Shown here in pieces: positions 22,501 through 32,791 of a stretch of DNA of 64,000 nucleotides. The DNA lies in contig CP099425.1 in the NCBI GenBank assembly GCA_024114885.1, forward strand, positions 930,001 to 994,000. The letters are read 5' to 3'. This stretch comes from Septoria linicola (lineage: Eukaryota > Ascomycota > Dothideomycetes > Mycosphaerellales > Mycosphaerellaceae). The notes below the pieces were generated by a model, which made no database searches, had not been told where the DNA came from, and worked only from the letters and a program-made list of their open reading frames with translations. Both the position numbers and the translations under genes were made by a program. The first letter of the stretch is position 1; each line of letters opens with the position of its first letter.

Positions 22501-24390
22501 TAAGTGTACTGCTCTGCAACTAATCTGTCTCAATGACGATAATGCAAGCCCGGGCTGTACCGGCAGTCTCTCGTTTCGAAAAGATGGCATGGCAACAGCT
22601 GCCGTTTGAGGAGGGAACGTGTCTGTCGGTCATTAGCTGGTTTAGGTGGGTAGGGGTCTGTGCAATTTGAGCGTATATATGATGACTAGAAGCTTGCTGA
22701 CCAAGACAAATTGGTTAAGAAATGGTCAGATCAACTACAGTGGCCGAGGACATTTAAGAGCCTGCGTCAGTTTGTCTTTTGCCCTTTCAATGTTTTGCAG
22801 TATCGCCGCATACTACTCCAAGGCTCTGTGTTCGAATCCGGTGTGTTTCAGTCGTTGCTCGCAGATTTTTCCACTTTTGTAATCGAGTTGTTGATAGAAA
22901 AGTGAAGTTGGTCCGTGCACCAGTCGATGTGTCGTTGCGGTCGTCCAAATCCTTTTACATGGTACAGAGGGTGGCATGCTGCTCGGAAAGCTTGTTCGGC
23001 GTGAACCGATGTTGAACAAGTCAAGAGTCTCGTCCTTCACACGTCAGCTTCATGAATGTCTTCGACTACGAAGCAGGTGAGCAAACTTTGCTCGCAAATA
23101 GGTAAGGGCAGTCTCCAGATACTGTGTCCAGCACGACCTCGATCTGATTCGCTCTCGTGAGCGCGGATAATGGCCCTGAACGAGAAGGATAGCTGGCACC
23201 GAATGATGAGGACCTTTCGCACAGCTGCAACCGCGCCAACATAGAGGGGTAGAGTCGGTCGAAAACTCGCGCTGTTTCCTCTGTCGTTGACGCGATTTGC
23301 ATGAGAATCCGAATGGCTTTCGGGTCGACTAGCTCTAATGTCCTTATTGACAGTCACTCTGTGTCTCTGCGCTACTATTCGCGCCGTAATGGAGAATCCT
23401 CAGAAACAACCCAGGGGAGGGGAAAAGCGAATTGTAGAGACCTTCTGCGTGTTGAACGGTGGAGCGCCTGTCGACAATTTGCATGACGTGTCGACGCGGC
23501 CTTCCAAGTCCTTCAAGTCGTCATCCAGGAGCAGCACTGGTAATGGAGGCCCTGGTACACGTACCGAGACCACGCTGCTAGTTTTCTCTAGGCTGATGGA
23601 AGACTACATGTCGGATGAGTCCTACCGATCTGGGCCATAGACTCTGAGGTCTTCATGAACTCGAGGCATCCAGTCCATATCAGGCTCATACTTAGATACC
23701 GCATTGACTTCGACGAGGTCTCGCATAGACATGTAAGTGCTGTGGGTGTGAGCTTTGTTCAACTTAGCCAGATGGCTCTCACGGGCGATCGGTAGTAGGT
23801 TCAGCAGGTCGACAGCAATGTCGCCCGGGCGCAAAGCATCATTTACTATCAGGCATAGTGGGAGGTGCTGTAGTGACACCAGAAGCCGGGTAGTGTTATC
23901 GATGTCTTTCTGAGAACTGACAAGCACTCCGCTACTTGGATCAGAGACGATGACAAGATGACACCGAGATACTGTTGAGAGACTTGGATCGAGTTATGAC
24001 TTCGACAAGTGATTTCTCTCCGCATTAGTGTCTCTGCATAACATATAAAACGCTATGCTGGTAAGTGCGAAGCCACCAGTATCCTCAGCTTGCTCAGTTG
24101 CGGAGAGACTTGAATGGAATTCTGACACAGATGGTAACGACAGCTGAGAATCATGCTCTCTTTTGCACAGTGGAAGCCTGGTCTTCGAGTTGGAGGCCGT
24201 TGGTGGCTATTTCATCGGTTATATGGCGAAGCCCTGCCTTGCTGTTGGTTTACTCCCAGTTGCTGCACTTTCCCTCCGGATCTGTCTTTCTGTGCGCTTG
24301 GCTTCGGGACAAAAAGCGTTCCGTCTCCAGCCATGGCAAGCGATGATGTCGATGCCATACCCACACACCAGGTGAAGTAAAGCGACGTCA
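22501..24390. other. Region of broken coding-like frames
   Basis: Several short stretches look protein-like but none makes a gene. They are about 22690-22905 (+, no ATG, ending LLADFSTFVIELLIEK), 23066-23302 (-), 23389-23640 (+, ATG frame of 83 residues starting MENPQKQPRGGEKRIVE) and 23622-23927 (-, no ATG at the start). They change strand and frame and share no splice signals that I can join. Decayed genes are the most likely reading. Confidence 0.35.
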
Positions 24391-25005
24391 TCAGTATCGT
24401 GATCCCTCCTTCTCGTAGAGATCTTTCCGGGTCGGCTGTCTCCTCTCAAAGGCTTCACTCCCCAAACGTACAGCCTCGAACGAAGAGACCGCAAAGAGAG
24501 CAACAAGAATTCCCCACATGATACATTGGACTATCAGCAGCCAGTCTTTGATCCAATTCTGCGTTACTCGTTGTAAGAGTAGGGTCATGAACATGCCTGC
24601 ACCGCCGCCCAAGTTCGCAGTCCAGAGAATCATCCGTCGAAGCGACATGCCAAAGGCTTTTTGTGCGACCACCACGTGAACTATGGCACTGGCGACAAAG
24701 GTTCCAATGGCAATCGCGATAGTGTAGCCCTCTAGGCTTCGGTGATGAGGCCACTGATATGACCAGGACTTTCTAAATTCTTGGACGGCGTAACACGCTG
24801 CCAACATGATCACGAAGCAGAATAGGCTTGCCCAGGTGGCGAGCCATGTATTTGAGCTTATGCTGTTCTCATCTGCCGACTCCCCACATCTTGAGCAGAA
24901 GAATGGCAGATCGTGTTGGCAGGTCTTAGTGGAGGAACGAGCTCCTGACTTCTTGGCGTTGAGATGGGCTGCACCAAGCTGAGCTGACGGGAAGAGTCCT
25001 TTCAT
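24391..25005 (-). CDS. Four-helix integral membrane protein, unknown function
   Basis: A single exon of 204 residues. The N-terminus has a CQHDLPFFCSRCGE stretch with three cysteines. Four hydrophobic segments follow at about residues 53-75, 92-112, 122-144 and 152-174. The C-terminus is charged and cytosolic-looking. Loops carry basic residues (for example SLRRM). I do not recognise the family; length and layout resemble many uncharacterised fungal membrane proteins. The ATG at 25005 is the natural start. Confidence 0.55.
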   Translation of the reverse strand: MKGLFPSAQLGAAHLNAKKSGARSSTKTCQHDLPFFCSRCGESADENSISSNTWLATWASLFCFVIMLAACYAVQEFRKSWSYQWPHHRSLEGYTIAIAIGTFVASAIVHVVVAQKAFGMSLRRMILWTANLGGGAGMFMTLLLQRVTQNWIKDWLLIVQCIMWGILVALFAVSSFEAVRLGSEAFERRQPTRKDLYEKEGSRY

Positions 25006-25209
25006 CGTGGCGAGTGTGAATATTAGATTGCGGAGAGTCCTGGTGATGCTCGAAGGCGTTGGTCACAGTTGGTGTATACAACGCACATGCTCAAAGTTGT
25101 TAGCAATCAAGGCTGAAGACAAGGTCCCTGTCGCGTACACGCAAAGATCTGACCCTGTTGACTCGGAACTACGTAGCGCCGCGCACGTGATAGCCTCCGC
25201 GTCTTAGCA

Positions 25210-25710
25210 AGTAACAACACCTTTATAGTAGGCTACAGGGGTAATAGGGACTAGATTAGTATCTCGTCGGCGGATGATGTCGGTCTCTACGTACGAGTGG
25301 CTACGGCTTCCTACGAACTTGTAAGTAGGCTATGATTTCTATTATAAAGTGTAAATTACTATCTATAACGGAAAGAGTATACTTCCTGCTATTCGGCACG
25401 CTAGACAGCGTCCCTCGTAGTAGAGAGACGGAAGGTTTCCTCCTACGCACGCGTACTATAGCCCTACTTGACCTTCTTCCTCTTTAACTACTTTAACTTA
25501 CGATAACGAAGGTAACGATTTACGTTACAAAGGGCGGTAGTATAGAAGGACGATTTGTTTACAAATAGGAGTGAAGAGTCTATACATGCTAAGGGTATTA
25601 GGTCACGTGCCCGCTCTTTTTTTTGGCGCACTCTCAGCCAATCATTTTTGGACCCTGTTTTTTTTCGAAGAGTAAGATAGACCTCGTAAACTCGGTCAAT
25701 GAAGTTGGCA
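25210..25710. repeat. Partly RIP-degraded repeat fragment, inverted relative to the array at 30,287
   Basis: Composition shifts here toward TpA-rich, CpA-poor DNA. Bases about 25,590-25,706, read on the minus strand, match the first unit of the tandem array at 30,287. Both read TTGACCGAGTTTACGAGGTC and continue through a poly-A tract to GGGTCCAAAAATGATT and a CACGTGACCTA box. The two loci thus form inverted repeats around the 4.6-kb gene-bearing segment between them. The left limit of the fragment is approximate. Confidence 0.7.
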
Positions 25711-27485
25711 GTTAGCGCCAAGCACCCTGAAACACGACGTCGTGGTGTGACGCCTGCTGCGCCTTGCTCGCTAACTAGACCCACAGTCAAGCTTGAGACA
25801 CTATTCGAGTCGTTACTGATCCCTGTCTCCCTCAGTGCAACTGTTCGTTGTGAAGCAAGTTCTCTTCATCATACTTTTTGCAGCCTAATGTTGATCTTCT
25901 CGGAAGAGCAAGGACTCGGGCGGCATACTAGGCATGAAAAGTAGGATCCGAGATCTAGAGACATAGACTGGGCATGCCGAGTAGCTGAACTTCCGTCCAA
26001 CTCGTGGCCGATATTATAGCTCAAGGAGCAGTCTCCTCGGAATCAGAGTCAGTCCAAAGACATTTGCAGGAGACAAGTAACGTCTCAGGCATATCAGTGA
26101 AGCTCTCGCCTTACTGATCATAGTGCGTAATGCTATAGCACTCACGCGATATGCCCCAGGACTCAATGACAGCGGCTTCGTTTTGCCGTCAACGTTGTTT
26201 GCCGTGCAACAGGCTAGGGTGACAGCAGCTTGTCCAAGGCAAAAGCACTGGCATCTCTGTCTTCCTTGCCTTGTACGCTTCGATTGGCACGTCTTCGTCT
26301 GCATGAGAGGCTGCTCTTCATCGATAGCTGTGGCTTTGCCTTGAGCACAACGCGACTGAACCGACTCTCAGCATGTTTGCGGGGGACTGCAGCAGCAGGT
26401 TTCGCCGATGTTGCGTGCCAGAGCGAAATCACGTCAACCTGGAAGGTGTGCTATATTCAAAGCGCCCCGATTTCACTGAGAAGGACTCCTTACGCATCAT
26501 CTGGTGAGAATATGTTTGTGGCCATTTCTGGTGCTCTGTGTTGGTTTGACTTCTTCGAGCTTCGACTCAGCGTAGTCATCGTGGGCAAAAGGCCATTCGG
26601 TCTGCTAGTCTCGGAACAATTCGTGAGTCTACTGCTACGGAGCTTGACATTGCACTGTTGTATCCAGTATATTCACTGTTGCGCAAGAATTCGCACAAAT
26701 GCATGCTATAGTCAAAATCATGTGGGACGAATCTGTCCAATGCCAAGTTCCCACCACATTTGCTAGTGTCCAAACCAGCCACGGGTCGTCCACTTCAGGC
26801 TTTTGCAAGGAGAAATCAATATCATTGTCATCTTCAATGTAGCAGCATGATGATGCATAGCCTCAATCGACAAAGGGCACAGTCTTCCACGGTCAAGCTG
26901 AGAAGCCCGACTGGACCGAGGATGCCATAGCGCAGTGCCGTCAACACAGGGCTACACACCACTCTGACCAATGACGACTCAAAGGTCGGCCTTGCGAGCC
27001 TACTGACAAGATGTGCCTGTTCGATCAGCATGACACACAGTCGTAAGATCGACGCATGTAGAACGGAGACCTTGCAGCCTGGAGCTAAACATCCTTTGTG
27101 CCGACATATCTTGATGCCGGTGTCCTGACGGGCAGGCAGTAGTGTTACCTATATCCCGGCCTCGCTCTGAACATCACGGCGTCCAGGCTACGTATCTGTA
27201 AGGCACATGATGTCGAAAGGAACTCTGGATCGTGCAGTCTTGGGGTCACACCACCTATCTTCGCCGAGACCGAAGCCGTCAAGGATCATGCGTCTCGACA
27301 TGGTAGTGACGCCGGACTTGCTACTCGGCGCGAGCAGTAGCATGCGTGAGATCTATGCTCACAGCCCCTAGGCATCTTCTTCCATTCCTCTTCATATCTG
27401 GAGACCACGACTCTACCAGCAAGAACAAACTCTGCCGACAACCCAAAGAGCATTGAACGCTTCGACCACCCAGAGAACCTTCGCA
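25711..27485. other. Intergenic region, no supported gene
   Basis: About 1.8 kb of ordinary composition. The longest plus-strand opening (26230-26766) has no early ATG and no recognisable domain. The right end holds the promoter of the gene at 27486. Confidence 0.4.
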
Positions 27486-28226
27486 ATGTCCTTCAAGTGG
27501 ATGAAGTCCAGTCCGGCCATATACTGTCCTGTTGAGAAGTCGGAAGAGTCTTCAAGATCTCTTACAGACGGTAACAAGGAGGGCGACGTGGGACAAACAG
27601 CCTACGAAAGTCCTCAAAGTTCTCGCAACACCAAGGCTCGCGAGCTTGTACAATTTGTCACCTGCGTACTATGCGTCTGCATCCTGTTTGCGATCGGCTG
27701 GCAAAGTTCCTGGCACTTGCCTAAACCAAGCAGCCGATACGAAAGCAAGACTCTGACATGCGGCAACTCTACCAGCGACGCGAAGGCTCGTGGCTGTGTC
27801 TTTGACCTACTAGCCAATAATTGGGTCGCACCACAATGCCTTGATCCTTACACTGAGTCCGAATATCGCAGCTGGCTCTTTAGTTCGGAGCGTGCACATG
27901 GGCCATTTCCGTTCTTCTTCGACATCGAGGGCACGAACCGCGTTCCAAACGAGCATAGCCTCTCTTTGCGTGCAGATGGGCAAACCGAACACGACAGACG
28001 AGTCTACACAACCCGCGAACAACACCTGAACCACTGTGGCTTCGTCCTGAAACGTCTCCATCGGTCTTTAGAAGGCAAGACGACACTCAACGACGAGCAC
28101 GGAGCGTATGCACATACCGAGCATTGTGTCAAGCAACTCAATCTCGACAATCATAGGATCATGGGCCAGCTTGTGGAGGAATGCTACATTGGGTATTCGA
28201 CGTGTACCATCGAAGTTCCAGTCTGA
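27486..28226 (+). CDS. Single-pass membrane protein with conserved HC motifs
   Basis: A single exon of 246 residues starting at the ATG at 27486. A cytosolic N-terminus of about 53 residues is followed by one transmembrane helix (54-72) and an extracytosolic domain. That domain carries TCGNS (91-95), GCVFD (103-107), HLNHC (180-184) and HTEHC (210-214). This pattern recurs in a large family of fungal single-pass proteins of unknown function. The HC pairs recall the metal-binding motifs of UstYa-type (DUF3328) proteins, but I do not claim membership. It is convergent with the sugar transporter, 150 bp apart. Confidence 0.72.
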   Translation: MSFKWMKSSPAIYCPVEKSEESSRSLTDGNKEGDVGQTAYESPQSSRNTKARELVQFVTCVLCVCILFAIGWQSSWHLPKPSSRYESKTLTCGNSTSDAKARGCVFDLLANNWVAPQCLDPYTESEYRSWLFSSERAHGPFPFFFDIEGTNRVPNEHSLSLRADGQTEHDRRVYTTREQHLNHCGFVLKRLHRSLEGKTTLNDEHGAYAHTEHCVKQLNLDNHRIMGQLVEECYIGYSTCTIEVPV

Positions 28227-28376
28227 AGCTTCAGGATTCGATATGCTTTAGATTCTGTGCCATCGGTATGACAGTAGTGGCTCCGAAACCAGGACGTTAG
28301 GGGAGTGGTACCACAGATGTTACTTGACTAGTGCGAGACTTGATCACATTGAACAATGGATGTCAATTCTGAGAGG

Positions 28377-30001
28377 CTACACTTGAGACATCACTTCGTG
28401 CCGCAGATGCCAGCTCCTCCACGTTGCTAGACCTCCCGAGACACAGGCCACGAGCATCGCCCATCTCGTCTGGTTTTGGCCATCCCAGGCGAGTAGTTTG
28501 ACCAGCATGAAAAGTACGCCGCACAGTCCTGCTGCTAGAATTTGTGGTGCTGACAGGGCAGCATTGTGCAGACTCGTCAGAGTTCCTGCATACTGTGAGC
28601 CGGTCACTTCTCTTCCCACCAGCACGAACGGTGCCCAAGTCGACAATGCCCGAGGTACTCCGATGAGCGCAAAGAGCCAAACGCCTTGCCACTCATTCTG
28701 TGCGAATAGACACAGAACCATCGCGATCGCAAAGAGCACGTGTCCCGCGAGCCACAGATTAACCAGCATAATTAGTGAATTAGTCGTACTTCTGGTCTTG
28801 GCTCGTTTCGCAGAGAAATCTAGCCACTCGGACGCCAATGCTAAGGCAATAGCGGTACTCAACATGACAATTGTGAATGGCACTGAGTCGAAGGCAGCTT
28901 GTTCTGCGACGTCTTGCGTAACTGCTTTGCCGCTTCGGCGAGTGGACTTGTACAAACCGGCCAGATACCTGGGTGCGGTCAGTATTGCTTCACTGAGATC
29001 GAGCACTCAGCACTCTGACTCACGCCGTCTGGTAGTACAAAGCTGGAAACCAGCCTAGCCATGAGAAGAATTGGACTTGCAGCGTGAGCTGTACCGTTCG
29101 CGGCAGCGTTCTTAAGCAGTCCATGTTCCGCTGTAGCGCACCCGTCAGTGACGAAGTACAGCTGGTCTTCGCCGCTGATGGCGTTGTCTTCTTGTATGAT
29201 GTGGTATAGGGACATGCCACAGTGATCGCTGAGCATAGCAGCAACACCACCGCTACCAAAGCGCTGAGGTTCTGAAATCGCCAGATCTCCTGCCATGCGC
29301 CGGACTGGCCTCCAATAGGCACTGAAGCCAGGAAATATCCGCAGACCGTACCGAATGCAACCAGAACACCTTGCCATGCTGCAAAGCGTGACTGTGCGCG
29401 TTTAGAACACACTTCATGCAAGAGCGTCCGCACTCCGCCTTGCAGAGGCTGAACAGAAATACTCAAAGACCAGACCCACACGAAGGCGTTGACGATCAGC
29501 AACGTAGTCTCGTACTCTCGTCCGAAGAATTGCTCAAGGAATACAACAATATTTGGGGTCCATGCGAGTCCAGTCATCGAGATCGCTGTGGCTATTGCGC
29601 CTCCAAGTATGAATGGCTTGCGTTTGTTGCGTCCGGCTACCTTGGGCTCATACGAGTCACTGATCGCGCCTAGTATGGGCTGCACTATCATGCCAGATAA
29701 CGGTCCAGAGATCCAAAGCAAAGCCGATACGGACATTGGGATTCCGATGAGACTGAGGTATGCCTAGCCATTGGTCAGTGCAACGCTTCTGAATCTTGAT
29801 AGGCTGTCCTACCGTCCCTCGAGCAAATATCGTGGACCAGACAAGCTGAAGCCCCCATAATGTGCAACCTGCTGCAGCGAGATGCAAGTTGCTGCAGCGA
29901 TCTGGTTCATCATCTTCAGCTCCGCAAACCTCAACCTCTTTGAGGAGCGACAATGCCTCCCGGAAGGACGCCTCGTTTGCGAGCGCCGTCTGAGATGGCA
30001 T
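28377..30001 (-). CDS. Sucrose/glycoside-type MFS transporter (GPH/SUT family)
   Basis: This is a plasma-membrane proton-coupled disaccharide transporter, similar in layout to plant SUT and fission-yeast Sut1 proteins. There are three exons (30001-29813, 29763-29024, 28968-28377) with introns of 49 and 55 nt, giving 506 residues with about 12 hydrophobic helices. The N-terminal helix has CTLWGLQLVWST. The loop 2-3 signature SDSYEPKVAGRNKRKPFI (about 99-115) matches the family's basic loop. In-frame ATGs exist at 30037 and further upstream; 30001 gives the usual N-terminus. Only 285 bp separate this start from the RIP-degraded island, so the promoter sits at the edge of likely heterochromatin. 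Confidence 0.88.
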
Positions 30002-30286
30002 GGTATAGCTCTTACAAGAACGCTGTGCGGCAGTCATCGATGGCAATACAGTAGCTATGTGATGAAGATAACTTGGCATAAGGCTACCATGTCGTTCGGT
30101 CGGAATTCGGAGTCCCAGCTTCCTGGATGATATGTCAGATGTCGCGCTAAATGTCGGCATATCCTTCTATTCGGCAGGAATTCGGATGCCACCGGCTTTC
30201 CACTCGCTGCATGGCGTGTTTACAGCTCGCTGCACCTCTCATTAGACTTGGCGCCCATGCACGCCAAGACTGATAATTTTGAGCTC

Positions 30287-30847
30287 ATTGACCGAGTTTA
30301 CGAGGTCTATCTTACTCTACGAAAAAAACAGGGTCCAAAAATGATTAGTTGACAGCTTTCCTTGGAAATCTGCTAGCACGTGACCTACTCCTAAAAACAA
30401 GGTCCAAAAATAATTAGTTAAGAGCGTTTCTTAGAAATCTCTTCTAAAAATAGAGTCTAAAAATAATTAGTTAAGAGCGTTTCTTGAAAATCTACTAGTA
30501 CGTAACCTGCCTCTATCTTAGGTCTAAAAATAATTGACCGAGTTTACGAGGTCTATCTTACTCTTCGAAAAAAAATAGAGTCTAAAAATAATTAGTTAAT
30601 AGCTTTCCTTAGAAATCTACTAGTATATAACCTACTTCTAAAAACAAGATCTAAAAATAATTAGTTAAGAGCGTTTCTTAGAAATCTACTAGTACGTAAC
30701 CTACTCTTAAAAATAGAGTCTAAAAATAATTAGTTAAGAGCGTTTCTTAAAAATCTACTAGTACGTAACCTATCTCTATCTTAGATCTAAAAATAATTAG
30801 TTAAGAGTATTTCTTAGAAATCTACTAGTACGTAATCTACTTCTATC
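30287..30847. repeat. Tandem repeat array at the edge of the RIP island
   Basis: Units of about 50-75 bp built on AAAAATAATTAGTTAAGAGCG recur at about 30341, 30411, 30463, 30589, 30657, 30727 and 30792. A higher-order period of about 246 bp is visible: TTGACCGAGTTTACGAGG starts at 30287 and again at 30533. The first copy keeps CACGTGACC and GGTCC. The second copy has TATATAACC and GATCT/GTCT at the same places, so C-to-T change increases away from the genes. The chromodomain retroelement is inserted at the right end. Confidence 0.85.
30843..30847. other. Target-site duplication CTATC, left copy
   Basis: CTATC immediately precedes the left LTR and recurs at 63932-63936 right after the right LTR. 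The flank beyond the right copy (CTATCTTAG) matches the array motif seen near 30514 and 30775, which shows the element landed inside the array. Confidence 0.8.
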
Positions 30848-31017
30848 TATAAAAGAGGTATATAGTAATATATAGAGCGCTTTCCTAATAAGACTATTAG
30901 GATATTATAAGACTAATTCTTATCTCTTTTTAGATATATACGTATACTATAATTATACTATACGCTAAGCCTACGAGCCTAAGATAGGTCTAACCTTAAC
31001 CTTACCTAGCTCTTATA
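30848..31017 (-). repeat. 3' LTR of the chromodomain element
   Basis: 170 bp, near-identical to 63762-63931. On the minus strand it begins TATAAGAGC and ends CTTTTATA, consistent with TG...CA termini after RIP. A purine-rich tract precedes it (minus strand, 31018-31036), as expected for the polypurine primer site. Confidence 0.85.
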
Positions 31018-32406
31018 ACTATCTCCTCTCTCTAAGAGAGCTACTCTTAGCGATACTCTTACTTTATAGATTATATTCTAGGCTTCCTATTTAGTCTTTA
31101 TAATATACTTTATATATTCTATACCTATCGCGTCTCTAACGCGTTATATCTACGAACTTTTAGCGTATTATATAAATCTACGCTACGAAGTAAAGAGTTA
31201 CTATATATATTATATTTATATAGTAATATATTCCTTACTATAGCGACTATAATTCGTAGCTCGAGCGTATTCTTAAAAACTCTTCTAACTCTCTCTTAGA
31301 CTTTCTCTCTATATATATAATATTTTCTATATTCTTAGTAAGGTAGTCTACTCGTACTATAACTATACTATTAACGTAAGTATAATACCTTCGAAGTATA
31401 CGCCTAAAGTAGTCTCTAACTACCTACTATATATAATCGGTAATATTAGTAGTACTAGTAATATCGATATCTACCTCTACTATATTAAGTATAGCTATAA
31501 GAGTATAGCTTTTCGAACGCTTCTTAACTATACTTCGCCTACTAATAGACTATATATAGACGACGAACCTACGTATAATAGGGTTATAAAGCCTAGTTAG
31601 AAGGTTAAGTATTAGCGCTATAAGCGCTAATACTACTTCTACGAATATATTACTAATAGTAACCTTAAGTAGTAGGCGCGCTACGTACTTTACTACTACT
31701 ACTAGCTAGAGATTCTCCTAGACGGTATATATAAGAAATAGACTAAGCGTCGCCTAAAGAACCTCTATATCTATATTAAGACCTCTAAGAAGATCTTTAC
31801 TAGTAATAAGGGTAAGATAGTCGGTAGCTAGGATATACTACGTAAGGCGAGCGCGCTCGCTCTATAAGCGACTAGTACGATATCTATCGCTACGCTAGTA
31901 GAGACCTAGCGCTAGTCTAACTTTATAGTAGCTATATTTAAGCTATAGTATAAGGTATATCTACTTTTTCTATACGATCCTTCTATAATACTAATACTCT
32001 TTATAGACTAACTACCTAGTAGGCGCCTCTAGCTATATCTTCGACGCTACTATAGTAGCTACCTACTTTAAAAATAGTAACTAGGAGGAGAACCTCTCGT
32101 CTAACGCCGAGTCTAATAAGAAGAAAGATAAGGATAAGGACGTAGAGAGCGTTACTAGCGACGGAAACGCTAACGACGACGCGCTCTCTATAGACGATAT
32201 ATAAGCGTTTTACCTACTCTCTACCTACGCCTCTTATACTCTACTCGCGCCTATATAGGCTATAGTTAGATTCTTACTCTTTACTTATAAGTACTATACG
32301 ACCTACTTAGTAGACGTATATAAATAATATAGTTTACGCTTCGATATATTCTAAATATCTTAGTAATTTTCTTACTCTCTTAAATTTAAAGTTTACTCTT
32401 ATATAT
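31018..32406 (+). pseudogene. Possible hAT/BED transposase remnant in the 3' part of the chromodomain element
   Basis: This 1.4 kb lies between the chromodomain end of pol and the 3' LTR, longer than expected for a 3' untranslated region. On the plus strand, antisense to the host element, a frame near 31,585 reads like a BED finger (WKVKYW...YKR, cysteines apparently mutated to tyrosine and arginine). Another near 32,030-32,200 reads SSYIFDATIVATYFKNSNWEE followed by a lysine/aspartate-rich tail, which resembles the C-terminal end of hAT transposases. The middle of such a protein is missing. The reading is tentative. Confidence 0.35.
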
Positions 32407-32685
32407 TAATAGATAATAACTATCCTAATACTAACCCTCTAGGTAGGTATAAGAGTAGTTATTATAGAACAAGACCTATTTAGAGAGTAATAGTCTTATA
32501 ATACGTATATTAACTAGTAGTAACGAGCTTAAACTAGTAGTCCTAGGACTAAGAGCCTATACTAGGACCGTAGGATATTAAATTAATCAAGTAGAGTAAA
32601 TATTACTATCTTAGAAACGAGCTACTACCTTGCTTTTATACTAAAACTACTAAGTATAGTATATAGGTAGGCCTTTACCTTACTA
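32407..32685 (-). repeat. 3' LTR of retrotransposon copy A
   Basis: 279 bp, matching 45368-45646 directly and 46396-46674 and 59307-59585 in inverse orientation. A pyrimidine tract at 32686-32701 is the complement of the expected polypurine tract. Confidence 0.9.
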
Positions 32686-32791
32686 ATCCTCTCTTTCTTA
32701 GTATCTAACTAGATACCTAACTACCTATAGATCTTACTTAGAATTACTTAAAACTAGCTAGTTTTTCTATTAAAGTCTATTAAACTTTTAA

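Noticed and set aside
26230..26766. Plus-strand protein of 178 residues
   Set aside because: It has no ATG near the start, odd cysteine-rich composition and no family resemblance.
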